A stretch of 64,000 bases of DNA. Origin: Helopsaltes ochotensis. Lineage: Eukaryota > Chordata > Aves > Passeriformes > Locustellidae. Shown piece by piece: positions 48,801 to 62,340 of this stretch. The stretch's first letter is position 1; each line of letters begins with the position of its first letter. Under the pieces are notes generated by a model that saw only the letters and a list, made by a program, of their open reading frames with translations, was not told where the DNA came from and ran no database searches. Both the position numbers and the translations under genes were made by a program. The stretch lies in NCBI GenBank assembly GCA_013400155.1, contig VXBM01000234.1, positions 1,902 to 65,901 on the forward strand. The letters are read 5' to 3'.

Positions 48801-51074
48801 ATAAGATTTGCAATCAGGTCTGCCACATCTGCTGTACTCAATACATTTAGATATTGTAATTTGGACAGAAATCCATTTCTGTCAAGGCTTGATATACCAT
48901 ACAGTTGCAGATTAATGCATTATTCTAAGAGACATTGGCTATGCAGAGTAGCAAAAAAAAAAAAAGTTAAGGAAATAACAATCCCAGATATACATTAGAA
49001 GGCTGGTTAAATCACTTTTAAAGTGAGCTGTAACAAGCAGAAATAAAAGCTGTGTGAAAGTGTACACAGGCAGACCTGTATTTAAAGCAAAAAAATAAAA
49101 ACCCAGCTCTTATTTTACTTTCTTCCTTTTCCATTTTCTTTAAATTCTCTAACTTGTAAACTTAGTAAGATAAAAACTGTGAGGCATCCATCATACAAGA
49201 CCTAATCACAGTTTGGACCCACAGGGGTTTTGGAACAGACCTAAAGACATAGTGCGTAAGTGTGGCATAAAGTGTTTTTAAAGTGCTTTTAAAGCTTGTC
49301 CTTAGCATTGCTTACAGGGAGTACAGGATAAACTCTGAGCGGGAAAAGCTGCTGCAGCTATAATTCAAAACTCTACTGAATAACAACAATCCTGCCAACT
49401 TTCAGTTTTGTAGCTATACAGGAGAATAAAACCGATATCTAAATCAACCACCAAAATCTCTTCCATTCCAACATTAGTGTACCAGTTACTCAGTATAATG
49501 TATGACAAAGCATCTGACTTTTGTACAAGTCTAATGTTAAAAAGTTAGAATCCTGTTTTATACAGTTAAGGCATTTTCACAGACATTTCCTGTTACTTAA
49601 TTTTGATTGATGCAACTATGTGAAGATGACTTTATCCACCCAAGAAGCCCAGGAGTCTTGCATTTGGAGCCTACATAAACCCCTCTAGCTTGCTGAAGAA
49701 ACAATATTCTCTCTCAACTAGATTTAAGCTGTTGTGATTATCAAAGTGAAACACCCAAGATATAAAAAGACCCTTTTGCAAGGAAATTTTAGTTTAGCCA
49801 CAGAGCTATTTCTGTTCACTCTCTCCCAAACTATGGGAACTGAATTGCAACTTTTAAGAAACATATATATGCACATACACAGACATATATATGTATTTAT
49901 ATTGTCATTTTTCTTCCAGTTTCTCCATTCTATTCAGAGCACCTGAAGGAAGGCCATGTCAGATTGTTCCCAGCCAGTCGGTGCACAGCACAGTATCTAG
50001 ACAACCGGACAGTTACAGACAATATGTTATGTGCAGGAGACACAAGGCACCTTGATGATGCCTGCAAGGTAAATCAAGTTGTTTTTCTTTTCTTTTCCTT
50101 GTCTCTTTTCTTTTCTCTGTACTTTGAGCTAGCTAAACAAAAAACTTCAGAAAATTGTTTAAAAAAGTTATTTGCCTATATGGCAGTTTTGTAGACTTTT
50201 GATGAACAGAACAGAACTGGTGGCTCCTCTTTCATCTCCTTCCCCACCCTTCATGGAGGGGAAGGCAGGGAATACTTAAGCAATCAAACCAGAACAACAG
50301 GCTGAAAATCCCAAATACAGGAAATACCACAAAACTGAACAGGAAAACCCACCCCAGCATTTCCTAGTATTTTCTGTTATGTAAGCATGCAAAACACTCA
50401 GCGGGAGGTTCTGTAGAAGGAAGGGGGTGCCCCTCTACTGAAAAGTGGCGAAAAGAAAAATAAAGGCTGAAAGATGGTGGAGAACAAGCAGCTATCACAT
50501 GAGGAAAAAGGAAGGCATGCATTCAAGCCACATCCTTTCTGTTTAAACCACTATTTAATAATTTTGCATTATGGTTACACGCAGCAGTATAGAACCCCTT
50601 GGATTTTTATAGTTTGAATAAGGGCCTTCCTCCCTTTGTTCTTTTCAGCATTTCACCAGCATTTCATAAATAAACTCCATACAGACACTTTAGTGTTACA
50701 TTTTTCTGGGTCTCTCCCCGTAAGATGAGCATTGAGGGAGTCTGGAACATAAAAGGGACTTAGGTAAAAGTACTGTTACTAAGAGCTCTTGATTTGTGAG
50801 CATACTACACAGAGTATTTCTGTAAACACTAGTGCACCCCTAAAGGCAGTGGGGGTGGGAAAAGCAATGCAAAACCAAACAAAGAGATGGTTACTAATCT
50901 GCTATTTCTCTGTAGGGTGACTCTGGAGGGCCTCTGGTCTGTATGAAGGATGGTCGTATGTATCTGATTGGAATCATCAGCTGGGGAATAGGCTGTGGCC
51001 GCAAAGCCATACCTGGTGTTTATACAAATGTAACTCGTTATCTTGACTGGATTCATGACACCATGAAACTCTGA
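42812..51074 (+). CDS. PLAT: Tissue-type plasminogen activator, 558 aa, 13 coding exons
   Basis: Secreted serine protease that converts plasminogen to plasmin on fibrin. Exons: 42812-42892 (signal peptide), 43910-43949 (propeptide HTRFKRGARS), 44344-44475 (finger), 44862-44975 (EGF), 45329-45503 and 46079-46170 (kringle 1), 46425-46599 and 46935-47020 (kringle 2), 47458-47653, 48179-48315, 48393-48533, 49920-50068, 50916-51074 (protease). The sum is 1677 nt, 558 aa (human 562). The activation site is YR/IKGG. The catalytic triad is visible in SAAHCF, NNDIALL and GDSGGP, with specificity aspartate 189 in DDAC. I chose the first of two in-frame ATGs (42812; the other is 42830); both leave a hydrophobic signal (SCLLVLVGAIMTAQC). 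Exon phases match the mammalian gene. Confidence 0.97.
45329..47020 (+). other. PLAT: PLAT kringle 1 and kringle 2 exons
   Basis: Each kringle is split over two exons in the same phases (1 and 2), as in mammals. Kringle 1 has NPDEDSRPWCYI and RYTWEHC. Kringle 2 has NPDNDSKPWCHV and QLTWEYC. Both therefore keep the Asp-x-Asp anionic pair and a Trp in the lysine pocket. In human tPA kringle 1 the corresponding Trp is Ser. Confidence 0.9.
48036..48098. repeat. A-rich low-complexity tract
   Basis: Poly-A interrupted by T and then by C runs, in a PLAT intron, 80 bases before the exon at 48179. Simple sequence. Confidence 0.9.
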
Positions 51075-51325
51075 GAAAGATGAACCCTTTGCAATCTTGT
51101 GACCATGCCCTCACAGCTTCCTTCTTGGTGCCTTAAGTATGCTGACAGGGCTTCCTGTTTGTCCAGATGCTTATGATTTCTAGTACAACAGGAAGACAAA
51201 CTGCAATGTGTGGGAAGGGCATGTTCTCAAAATAATCTCCTTTCCTTATTACAGGTTATTAGAAGCTAATCATCCTTCTCCCCAACATCACCAAACTTTC
51301 ACCTTGCATCAAATCACATAAGTAC

Positions 51326-51358
51326 AATAAAAAATTAATTCTGGCCTGAATGAATAAA
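51326..51358 (+). terminator. PLAT: PLAT polyadenylation signals (two AATAAA)
   Basis: AATAAA at 51326-51331 and again at 51353-51358, about 250-285 bases after the stop codon. A further AATAAA near 51910 could end a longer 3' UTR, closer to the mammalian length. Confidence 0.65.
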
Positions 51359-51379
51359 CCAAGAGAAAACATCATGCAT

Positions 51380-54150
51380 CTCTTCAGCAGTGATATTGTT
51401 TTAGGAATGGGTGTGAACTGAAGGGGATATTTAATTTCCTGGAAACTTCATCTCCCTCCTAACATGGCTGCACAATTGAAGACATTAAGTTATGTCCTTA
51501 TACCATTTGACTCTGCTAATTTAAGCCAGTTTCAACAGAAGCTGTTTTCCGATAGAAAGAACAAAAGCTGTAGGCATGGGCTTCTTATTTTCAGATTAAT
51601 ATACTACTTGCTTCTTCAGTTTGGAACCAATTAATTAACTGAGCTTGAGCTTAAATTCTCTGAGCAAATTGAGGATGGCATGCTTATTAGCCATTTTATT
51701 CTTTCACTTGGTTTTGCTCCTGGTAGTGGAATGGGTAAAAATTTTAACACCAGCCTGATCTGCCACGGAGTCAATGCGTATTTTTGACTATTAAATTTCT
51801 ATGCATTATCATCTGATATGAAGGAAAAGCTCTCTCTTCTGTGCAGCAGAGCAAAGCAAAGGACAAGTATTGGTAGCTGTTTTAAGTGCCTGCTAGATTT
51901 ATAGCCACAAAATAAAGGCCAAATCAGGTATCACAAGGCTGCCTTTGTCCTTTAATAGAAGACAGGACAGGTACAACCAAGTCACCAGGAACCAGAATCT
52001 CAGTAAATCAGCATTACTTCCTTGCACTGCAGCTGCCAGATGATGCTAAGTGCCATCTATGCACATACTAAGAGTGACACCTCTCTGAGAGCTTCTCTTT
52101 TGTGTCCCATTGTTTTGTAAAGAGAAAACAGGTAACTACTGTCTTACAAAAGGAAAACATTGTATTGAGGATACAAAAAGAACTTAGTTTAGCATGAATC
52201 AGTAGCTAGAAAACTAGCTTGTTTTATTTGGGAAATTCAAAACGTAACTCAAAATGTTTACTCTCACAGTTTTTAAGGAGCTCTCTGACAACCTACTAGC
52301 ACAACAACTACACAGATAAAGAATCCAAGCAGGTATTGAAAGAGAGATTTAGTAAGACACCATTACTCTCAAGGGGGTTTTGTAAATGGCAACTTTACAA
52401 ATGGTCTGTGAGTTTCTAGCTACTAGCTTAGAAACTGACCTCAAAGAGATCTTCTCTAATGGCCTCAGAGGAACAGTGGTGAAAGTCCAGTTAGCTTCAG
52501 CAACAAGTCTCATATTCCAGCCAGTGGATGGAGAAAATATGTTTTCTAATGAAGAGTGAGGTTTTGGTGTGATTTTTTTCTGTTGCTGTTGCTAGTTTTA
52601 TTTTATTATTAACTTTGAGAAAAATACCAAATGATTTCCCTTCATTTCCCCTAAGCCCACTTCCAAGTGCTCTTGTGCCTCACTATTCTGGCATTGCCAA
52701 GCCTGCCAAATACTGTAAGCCTGTAAAACAGTCAACTATTTCACTGAGTAATGCAAGTCAGAGTCCCCAGGAAGGCAACTTTTGTTTTGCAATTCAGTCT
52801 ATTAAATAAAATATTTGAGGTCAATGCAATCTAACAGCCACTGATAAAATGTAACTGAACTACACCCAACATAGATCTCTTTTAGGAAAATAGAACCTAT
52901 AAAAATATAAGCTGCTGAGAAAAGTTTTAACTCACAGCTATTACCAATTCTTGGAAAATACCATTACATGAAATATCCACATTGACAAAGAATGCTAGAT
53001 AAGCCCTAGCTGCCATCTCTGCACTTGTTCATTTCTTTCATCTTGGTCTATCTTCTGAGACATGTTCTCTGTAGCTGACTAAAAGAGCGACCCAGAATCA
53101 ACCCCAAAGTTTTACAAATGCTTCTTTATCCTTCATTTTGTAATAGATTCTTAATCTGGGAGATTTACCAAATTCTTGTCCAATAGCTAGCATCTAGAAT
53201 TCTCCAGCCTTACTTTAACTTGCATTTAATTTCTCAGAAGTTGCTGCCACCTAGATCAGTGCATTTAACTGCCTTTCTCTGGCTTCTTTACCCATTACAT
53301 CCTTCCCTGATAAAAAAAATCCCTGAGATGGTTTCCATCTTTACATCAACTTTTCCACTTCTTACATGGTTTATCCCTACTTGTCATCTTCCAGCACATT
53401 AGCACCATCTTGAGACAAGGTCTTAGAATAACGACTGCCATCTGCCTGCTTGCTTTCATCTGACTTAGCAGCTGGTATTGTCATATTCAAGTTGTTTCAG
53501 AACCCCAGTCGACATCAGCATCTTTTGTAACTGTAGTACACAGCTGCACCTCATGTTTCCCCCCCAGAAGTCCTTCTTAGGTCCAACTTATGTCACTAAT
53601 GTTGCTCCCCATTTCCCCTTTCTGCCCTGCTTCATCTTCCATAGGAACTTGCAGCCATCTCAGACTGGTATGTCATAAGGGCCTGATACACTTATGTATG
53701 TAAGAAACCTTTCAATATCTCAAGTAACATGAATCACTTCAGCAGTAAATAAAAGATCCTTTAAAAATCAAAGCTACAAAGCCAAAGGACAATATCAATA
53801 CTTGAGGAGCAGAAGGGTGATGAGGTATTTGTCTTCAAAATCAAAGCACTGCCCTTAGCATGCTATCCAACCCAGTAAACAAAACTGGTTCAGCTGCATT
53901 CCTAAGGACATTTTCACTTGAGGTTCTAGGAAATGCTCAGTAGTCCTTTTGGGAAACACTAAGAAAAATTACCAAGAAAGCAATTAATTTTATTTTTTCA
54001 GACAGCAACTTAGTGCCAGGTTTACAATGCCAACTGCATAAAGACATTTATCTCCCTAAGGTACCCACTATACACAATCCAATTGGCATAATTTACCTTC
54101 CTCCTCAAATACCAACTTTATGTCTTGTAAAGCCTGCACAAACCACTCTT
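51380..54150. other. Intergenic DNA between PLAT and AP3M2
   Basis: AT-rich sequence between two convergent genes. The first 550 bases may belong to a longer PLAT 3' UTR. No coding exon or recognisable repeat is seen; the reading frames here are short and without motifs. Confidence 0.5.
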
Positions 54151-54159
54151 GAAATGACA

Positions 54160-55703
54160 CAGATGACATGTAAAAATTAATTTTATTGATGTCCTTGTTG
54201 AAGGTTTTGTTTGCACTGAACATGCTCAGCAGTAGTGTCACCTCAGCAGAATGCCACCTGCTATGGAATTCTTCAGCTGCACTGGAACTTGCAATCCCAC
54301 AAGCAAGATGCCACTCATCCACTGCAAGTGTCCACCACATGCAAGGTGGAATGAATGCTATCCTTCATTTAGGGTCACCCTGTGCTGTTCACAAGCATGA
54401 ACTGTACATGCTGGACTCCACAGCCACATGTATGTAGTCACATGTACATAAGCTTAGGTGGAAGTTCTGCTACCAAGAGAAAACATATTTGCATGTAATG
54501 GCCAAAGAGCCTATTACAGACAGTATGAACAGTGCAGGTGCCTCTCATTTGCTATTTCTGCTGTACAGAGGGATGTACCACAGGCTGGAATGGGCAGATA
54601 TAGCAACAGTGCATGAGGAAGAGATGATCCCAGTGAAAAATCCAGCATAGTTTTGAATCCATCTGCACCGCACCTGACTGGTACAGGAACCGAAATGAGG
54701 TAGGACAGGAGGAACACTACAATGGTACAGGGTCCCAATTATCTCAAAGACAGACATGAGTGAGCAGGAAAACAGCAGTATCACCTTCATTTGCAATAGG
54801 CAAGGGGAGGCAAAATGAGGTTACAAGTTACTAGGACAGTGATGATCTTCATGTAGCCACAGCTTCAAATTCCATCAGTGCTGTCTCCACAAAGTTCCTC
54901 TATCTGTCTCTTCTGATTCCCCAAATAAGCTGTTTGAAGGTAGGAGAATTCCTACCTTTAAAGACTGAGGAAGTAAGAGGAGAAGCAGAATTACATGGAG
55001 ATACCACCGCCCATCAGTTACAAGATCTGAATGTATTTCAGGTCTGTATTCAGAGACTTGAGATCCTTGATGACCAGGATGCCTTATGAAATAACCAGAG
55101 AAACAATGTACTTCCCTTCCTCCCTTTGCGGCACCATTCCCAATCTCAGGCTTCTCAACTTCCCATTCTGGGTGGAACAATCTACCCTTCCACTTCTTCC
55201 AGGCCTTTTGAAGCAGAACAGCTAGATGTTCTCTCTGCTAGCAAGAACGACACCGCTCTCCACCCTAACACCCAATGATACAGAAGGGCAGATCATCACG
55301 TTGAAGTTTCTGGAAATTCAACTTTGTATCATCTACAAAGGGACAAAAGCGAAACAAAATACAAGGAAGAGGAGCTAGAAAAGGTCATAAATCCCTAGAA
55401 TTTGCTCTAAGACAGCAAAATGAAGGTGATACAAGCTTAGACAGCTGACTCACTAATCCTAAGGGACCTGAGCAACTCTCCCATTTGCTATTGTTCCAAA
55501 TACTTTAGACTCCGGGAAGGATGAGGTGGTTTCAGGTCAACCTTACTTTTCCCTGCTTTTCAGCAGTCTGAGCAGTGTCTTTCCTGCTTATGGTACTACA
55601 GACAAGAGAGCAATCCTAAATAGATGGATGGGATAAGAGGCTGCATCCAACAACCAGGTACAAGGGAAACAGGAAAAGTGCTCTTCCTCACTATCAAGAG
55701 CCT
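54160..55703 (-). other. AP3M2: AP3M2 3' UTR (inferred) with polyA signal at 54182-54187
   Basis: The first canonical AATAAA on the minus strand after the AP3M2 stop is the complement of 54182-54187, giving a 3' UTR of about 1.5 kb. Another lies at the complement of 53988-53993. No exon is seen in between. Confidence 0.5.
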
Positions 55704-58700
55704 CTAGGTTCGGACTTGGAACTTGCCAGCCTTTGTCATGTATTTTATCCCCTTGAATGGCTTGTACTTCTCCCCATACATGTCCAGGCGATTCACCTTC
55801 AGTCCTAGAGGCAAACAAACACAACATAAGACTGCTGCCACAAACAAAGCTGACAGGCCTTCGGGATAAAGGGACAAAAGATCCTACTAGCGGTGCAGAA
55901 AGCACAGGGAAAGTTTTAGCAAGCACTAGACAAAATGGAGAAAAGCTGACAACTGCTACTTGTTAGAATAATTCTTTACAAGCACATCCATACCCTAAAT
56001 TTCTTTATAGGTCTGTGAGCACAAAATGCAAGGAAATGTAGGTAAGTTGTTTCACAGACCACCAGAAAGAACAGATCCATATATCTGTAGTCAAAGCAGA
56101 CAACTTTTTTGCTTGAAGAACATGTTTCAGGTAGAATGTACTTCAGAAAGTTTGCAAAGTTACTTCAGCTACATGCAGAATGAGAGAATGAGAACTGGCA
56201 TAGCAGAGAACATTCCACTTCTTTACCTCACAGTCACTTACCAGATATAGCCAGCTGCTGAATTTTAAACTGCAGGTTAATGGTGGGGTTTTCATCTGGT
56301 TTCGATGTCCCAGCTTGCAGGCTCATGCTCCCCTTCAGACTTGGCAGTTTCTGAGGGTTTATTTTCCCAACATCCCATGACAGTAACTTTCAGGAGCAGA
56401 AAATGCAGCAGTGAAACTCAAATGCTGTGCCTCCTAAAGAAGAGTCCCCTTCCAATGACCGCTTTAATGTTTTTCTTAGTATCTTGTTTTTCATACTGGC
56501 CAGACACAGGATTAAGGAGCAGATACCTCAGAACGTTTGTTCTCCCTCTCTTTCCATGAGGCTCCCCAAAAGCCTACTATGAATGTAATTTTCACTACTT
56601 GTGCTAAAGGCCATGTGGGTAAGCCCATCAGATTAAAGTTTGCAAAAAGAAAAAAAAGTTAACTCCTCAGGTTCAAACAACAAAACCAGAACACCCCAAA
56701 CCAAATCAAAATCGTTAACCAACTCTCAGTGTTTGCAAAAGACCAACATGCAGCACTAGGCATGACAACTAAATATGCAGACATTCGTAAGCCATCCACT
56801 AGACTGATGTCCCATCGTACAAGACCAGTGCTTGGATTTTCTTCACACAGCAAGTAGCCAGAACTATCACCCACTCAGACACCAAGGTAGTTGTTCTGGG
56901 GATTAAGAAAACTCCTAGTATGGTGTTGTTCAGAAAAAGTTCTCACCCCAACATACTGCCTTCAGCAAAGCAGTGTTCACAGAAGTGTTCATGTAAGCAT
57001 GAACAGGTTGACTGCATTTCAGATAGATAAGAAAGATTAAAAAAAATCTAATTTCTCTCTTTCCTCTTACCTTTGTAACTGGATCGAAGACATGTGTTCC
57101 CTGGGAGGGTGTAAGGGTCATATTTAAGACACTTTTTGGCACCTGGCTAGTGACCATCACTCCCTCTATGGTCTTCCCCATAGTCTGCTTTGGCCCCACA
57201 GTGATCTCAAACCGTCCCAGTGAGCTGCTATCACGAAAACTGATGTTGTGCTTAACATAGACAGGAATTGCCACAAGACTAGAATAAAGACACAAACAGA
57301 AAGTCCTTGTCGATCTCTTGCGTTCGTATTTGCTTAAAAGAGAAGGAAGTCCTACACCCATTTGTTTAAGCTAGGGGCAAAGTCAGGATTCCATTCTCAA
57401 GTCTTAATTACACTTTTTGTAATCAAGTTCGCTCTATACTATTTTCTTTATCAGAACAGGGAACTGTATCCAATAAAACAGGAGCACTGCACAAAAGATG
57501 AGAAATGTTTCTGTGTGCCACAACCAGGCTGACAAGTAGTTCCTGGCAGTGCAGCAGCACTTGAACTTCATGTCTGTGATTCTGGCTGCATTTGCCACAT
57601 CTTTTCACTTACTAGAGATAAATCTGACAAAGGTCTAGCAAAATTCTTTAGCAACTGTAACCCCAAATTGTACTTGGCAAGCTGCTTCTAGAACAGAGTG
57701 TAAATGTGGACAAGAACTTGTGGTTCCATTAAGAGGGATGTCACAAACCTAACAGGAGCTATCTTGTTTTATTCTAAAACGCTTTTATAAACATTAAATC
57801 AATAGCTTGATTACTCCACACTGTCTACTTCTTTCCCTATCCGGTTTGTTTATCTGCTAGTAGTCTTTGAAAAATGCTGGCTGGCCAGCATTTTTTGGAG
57901 CAGTGCTGCTCCAAACAAGGAGAAAACATGTAATTTAAAAAAAGGAAAATGCAAGTCACCATGCACCTCTACTTCACTTGGCTCAACATGCCATCTCATC
58001 TTTAGAAGTTCTTTCTTTTATCCTCTTCCTAGCCAGAAGGATCCAAATTTCATAATTCATAGCACCAGACTCATCACCTACTTCTGAGCACTGACATGGT
58101 AGGACAGCAAGCGGAAATTTCCATCAGGTGGAATGAAGGAGAGTATTCTCTCTGACTCCCAGCGCTTAAAACGCACACATGGGTGAAAGCTGACATCATC
58201 CAATAACCGAGGGTTCTGAAACAAAAACAAAGTCACAAGGTTTGTGTAGGCAGTACAATGACCTCCTCTTCTTAGAAATCTTCTATCCATGAAGAGCCTA
58301 CCATTTGACGTACTCTTGACCACGTGAAGGTGTCTACATCCAGATGTGGCTGATGCTGTTATATCCATGTGAAAGCAGTACCAAATAACCTCTACCCTTT
58401 TTTTGGATATTTTTAATCCTATTTTAGAAAACTTACTCATGTCACATAATTGCATTGGTGCATACTCATGAAAGACATGGCTCATCAGGATATCTGCTTT
58501 AAGCACCACTGTATCTCAAAAACTTAGTCACAGCACACATTACCTGTGCTTTTAAACAAAGAATCTGAAAAAACCCTTCTAGGCTCTAAGCTGCTGAAGT
58601 TCCTGATGAGTTCCCATTGTCATTTCTTTCTCTTTTCAACTGGCATACCCAGGTTCTGATGTACTGGGGTGCATCATCATGAGACCATGATCTTAGCAGC

Positions 58701-61700
58701 AGGGCTGGGAAACCCCTTTCAAAATACTTGAGTAAAGCTACATCCTTCAGCTTTACCATAAAAGAGAGGGTAAGGTCTGGCATCCCAGTCAGCTTGACAC
58801 AAGCATCAATCACTCCTTGGATTTCAGCAGTAATCGTGGAACCTGTAACAATAAACACAGGTGGTTATGTGAACCTGATCAAAAAATCCCAAAGTGGAAA
58901 AACTATCAGTGAGGAGGAAGGAAATATATTTCCTTAATGAAATTCCATGGCTCATTATGTTGACTGCTCAACAATTGCATCATTCCCAATGACTCCTCTA
59001 GAAGATTCATTCAATTAAGAACCATGGACACCAGCAATGTCCATTTTAATGGGCAATGACAATAGCTCCCAATTCTAACAAGTCTAAGAAGCAAAAATAC
59101 TAAAGAGAAAGTGCTATGCATAATTTTTACTCATCTTCTAATCTCCCAATATAGAATTGCTTATGAGACCTCAAGAACAAAGACAAATGAAAATCTTGGT
59201 GCTGCTAAAATTTTTGACCACATAGCACATACAAGTTAGCAACATTCTAAAGTATAAACAGGGACACAGCTTCCCACACTTGGATGAAGGTGCACCCATT
59301 TCAATACCTAACTGTCTCTTCAGGCACTCTGAGGACAAGTTATCCTATTCTTAGCCAGGAGCAACTTCCATACCCGATTTGTCAATGATTGCATCTATCT
59401 CCTCAATCACATCAAAATAGGCCTCATTGTTGGTATACTTTACACCAGTACGTCTCCAAGGCACCACTGAGAGCTGTCCAGTGGGAAGCTGGTCACCCAC
59501 ATTAGTGCTTCCTGGAAAAAGAAAGGGAATCGACAACCACGGAAGTTAGGCAATGCTGCTGAACAAGTCCTTGGCCTTACAGAGTATAATGGTAATTAAT
59601 CCCTGAGAACTTCTGTTTCTTTGTAGGAGAGCAATAACTCTTCCAGACTCCCTGTACTCCAAAAATGTACATCTTTCTTACACCCAGCTCATGCATGGGG
59701 AAATGTCTACGCATGGGTAAGTGTAAACCCACATCAAACTAACTCATCTTGGAAGTCATGTCATGTCTAACTGAAAATGTAACCTGACTTTCTTAGGTTA
59801 AAAAAACCCCAAATCAGATCAAAACCAAATGCAAAACCAAAGTGCAGCTGGTGCTGAAATTGGAAGGAACCTCAAAGCAAGGCACTAACACATGACTCCC
59901 TGAACACATCTGTGCAGCATGAATGGTATGGGACAACATAAATTTTCTTGACCCATGTCCTAATTTACTTATGCAGGAATATTGCCACCTGGACTCCCCA
60001 GTTTATCTTCCTCTTGTTTCCCTGTACCTGTGATGGTGTTGACGACTGTTCGCAGAATAGTAGGAGGCTTTATCAGTTCCTTAAGAATATTAGATTCTGT
60101 TGCCAATGGAAAGCCATTGTCCAGCATCTCCTCCAGCACCTCATAAACCACCACAACATTGTCCTTGATTATTACCTCTGAACAGACACCAAAATAGTCC
60201 TGTGCAAAAGAAAGAATTACTCAACGATCTCTGAAAGAGAATCTTAGTAATCATTCAATCCAGTGCTCTTTCATACAGGAGTCAATCGAACCTCTTCTTG
60301 AAGGAGGCAAAAAACCACAAGCTCCCTGTATTACTACAAGCACATCAGACATGTCACTTCCACAGACATGTACAACTCTAAGCACACCTCAGCCATTGCT
60401 CCAGTAAGGTGGCAAATTCTCACATCAGCAGTCCCAACTAATTCAGCAATTCTTAAAATTGAACATTTAATTTATTTACTGTCATTCTATGTGGACTTCA
60501 AGCATCTTTCAGGAGAGAGCAAACGCATGTGCACAAACACAAACCCGAGCTTCTAGTTACTTACAGCAATTAAAGCTATCAGGCGTTTTGCATAAAGAAT
60601 GAGTATATGTATACTGTGACAGTAGAGAAATCCTAGTTGTCATTACAAACACTCATTTTCAGACATGTCAGATTTTAATATACATCTAAGCCAGTGATGA
60701 CACACTCGTGCCTCATACCCTCATGAAAAATGAGAACTAATGGTCTGACATGATCCACTGCTGGCCTGAACAGCAAATCCACTCTCTAAAGACAGAGAAA
60801 CATAGCTCACAATACGGTCAGGTTCTGACTGACATCTTGGAAGGAAAGGCTCCCATGATACTTGTTTGGCCAGGCACACACATTTCCTGTATGCTGGCAA
60901 GATGCTGGTCATAAGACATTTCAAATCCAGACAATACAATCCTATTGTTGGTAGGCGGAAGACAGACATCTTTACCGTTTTCCTAAACTGATCAGAAGAT
61001 GTGTCAACTGTGGTACAGAGGAATATAGCTACTCTGGGGCAACTCCTGCAACTCACTGCTTTAGAAAGCTTCCAAGAAGTATCCTATAGATGTTTACTAG
61101 ATGTAAATGCACGGGTAGGTTGTCCCTAATTAGTTAAAGCACGTGGCTATGAATTGCAAAAGCTCCTTGTGAGAACAAGGCCAGCTTGGTCGTAGTTCAC
61201 AGTTCCCAGAGCAGGTAAGGCTGCAGAACAGAAATACTGATTGCTGAAAGGTTCATCCTGTGAACACAGGTAAATCCCGAATCCATCATAATCCTAGGCA
61301 GTAGATTCCCGACTACGGCAAGCCCTCACAAACGCAGGATGACAACTACGTGACAGGAAACAAACAAACAAAAACATCCCACCCTAACAGCTGCAAACGA
61401 GAGGGGCTCTTTGCGCCGCCCGCCCGTTCTTTCCCGCAGCGCGGCCGCGCCGATGCTTCTGCGCTCCAGCCAGCGGGGCCCACGCCCCTCGGCCATACCT
61501 GGAACGTGTCCACGACGCGGTGCAGGAACTCGATGACGAAGAGTGGCGGCACTTCACTCTGGATGACGGCTACGAAGAAGATCTTGTGGCGGTAGACACT
61601 AAGGAGGTAGTGGTGCGGCGTGGGGATCACCGGCGGTACGTTCTCCGCCTCCGAGGCCCGCTCCTGCGCCTCAAAGAAGTAGTCACAGACAGAGCGGCTG

Positions 61701-61771
61701 ACAACACTCTTCCAGTGCTTCTCGAGAAAGATGTCCCCCGAGGCGTTGATCAGGAACAGACTGTGGATCAT
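55704..61771 (-). CDS. AP3M2: AP-3 complex subunit mu-2, 418 aa, 8 coding exons
   Basis: Medium subunit of the AP-3 adaptor, which selects YxxPhi cargo for lysosome-related organelles and synaptic vesicles from endosomes. Exons in transcript order: 61771-61499, 60199-60028, 59511-59374, 58842-58757, 58215-58082, 57278-57071, 56386-56242, 55804-55704. They sum to 1257 nt, 418 aa, the human length. Exons 1-2 encode the longin-like N-terminal domain (MIHSLFLIN, SGDIFLEKHW). Exons 4-8 encode the mu homology domain (NPRLLDDVSFHPCVRFKRWE, PPDGNFRLLSYHVS, ending YMTKAGKFQVRT). SVVSRSVCDYFF, EAENVPPVIPTPHHYLLSVY and RHKIFF match mu-2 rather than the paralogue mu-1 (AP3M1). The start has a GCAGCC-ATG context. 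Confidence 0.97.
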
Positions 61772-62340
61772 GGCTGCGGCGGGGCCGGGCTGCGCCGGAA
61801 CGAAACCGCCGAGATTGCTACCCACACAGGCCCCGCCGAAACCCCTCCCGCGCTTCCCCGCTGGCCCCGCCCATCGCTCGCGCAGCATGACTGCCACAAG
61901 CACCGCCCCCAGCGCGCGGACAAACACGCTCCCAGCACTGGGGACGCGTCTCCGCAGCGAGCGCCGCGATTGGGCGACCCGCCCACACCCGCGCCCCACA
62001 GGTCGATGAGGCGCGCGGCTCCTGACGCAGGGAAACGGCGCGCTCACGCTCCGTAACTATCCCGGCAGCGGCCAGACGGGATCCAGGCGGGTACGGGATC
62101 ACGCGCGGCAGAACACCACGCGCCACGTGTCCCTGTGTCCCATGTCTCTTTCCCGCGACCGATTCCGTCCCCTTCCCACCCCCTCCCCGTTACACACCTG
62201 ACACGGTAGAGAGAGACACGGGGCCGGCCCGCGCGGGGCCCTCAGGGCGCACCCGCCACGCGGCATCGTCGCGACTCGGGGACATCCCACACGGAGGCCG
62301 CTGCACGTTCCCCCTCGTTCGGCGGGGTGCACTCCCGGCG
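61772..62340 (-). promoter_or_regulatory. AP3M2: AP3M2 CpG-island promoter
   Basis: Dense CpG from about 61400, inside exon 1, to about 62360. The bases just before the start codon (complement of 61772-61800) contain a possible acceptor, TTCCGGCGCAG, so a non-coding first exon further out is possible, as in mammals. The island is wide enough to serve a divergent gene to the right. KAT6A is the neighbour in human, but no part of it is visible here. Confidence 0.6.

Noticed and set aside
59840..59920. Possible ancient CR1 fragment in an AP3M2 intron (AAATTGGAAGGAACCTCAAA)
   Set aside because: Only a short stretch resembles CR1 and neither end is recognisable.
61346..62126. Long overlapping frames in the AP3M2 CpG island, including one extending the AP3M2 frame upstream of its start
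   Set aside because: GC-rich islands lack stop codons by chance. The AP3M2 start at 61771 matches the family N-terminus MIHSLFLIN exactly.
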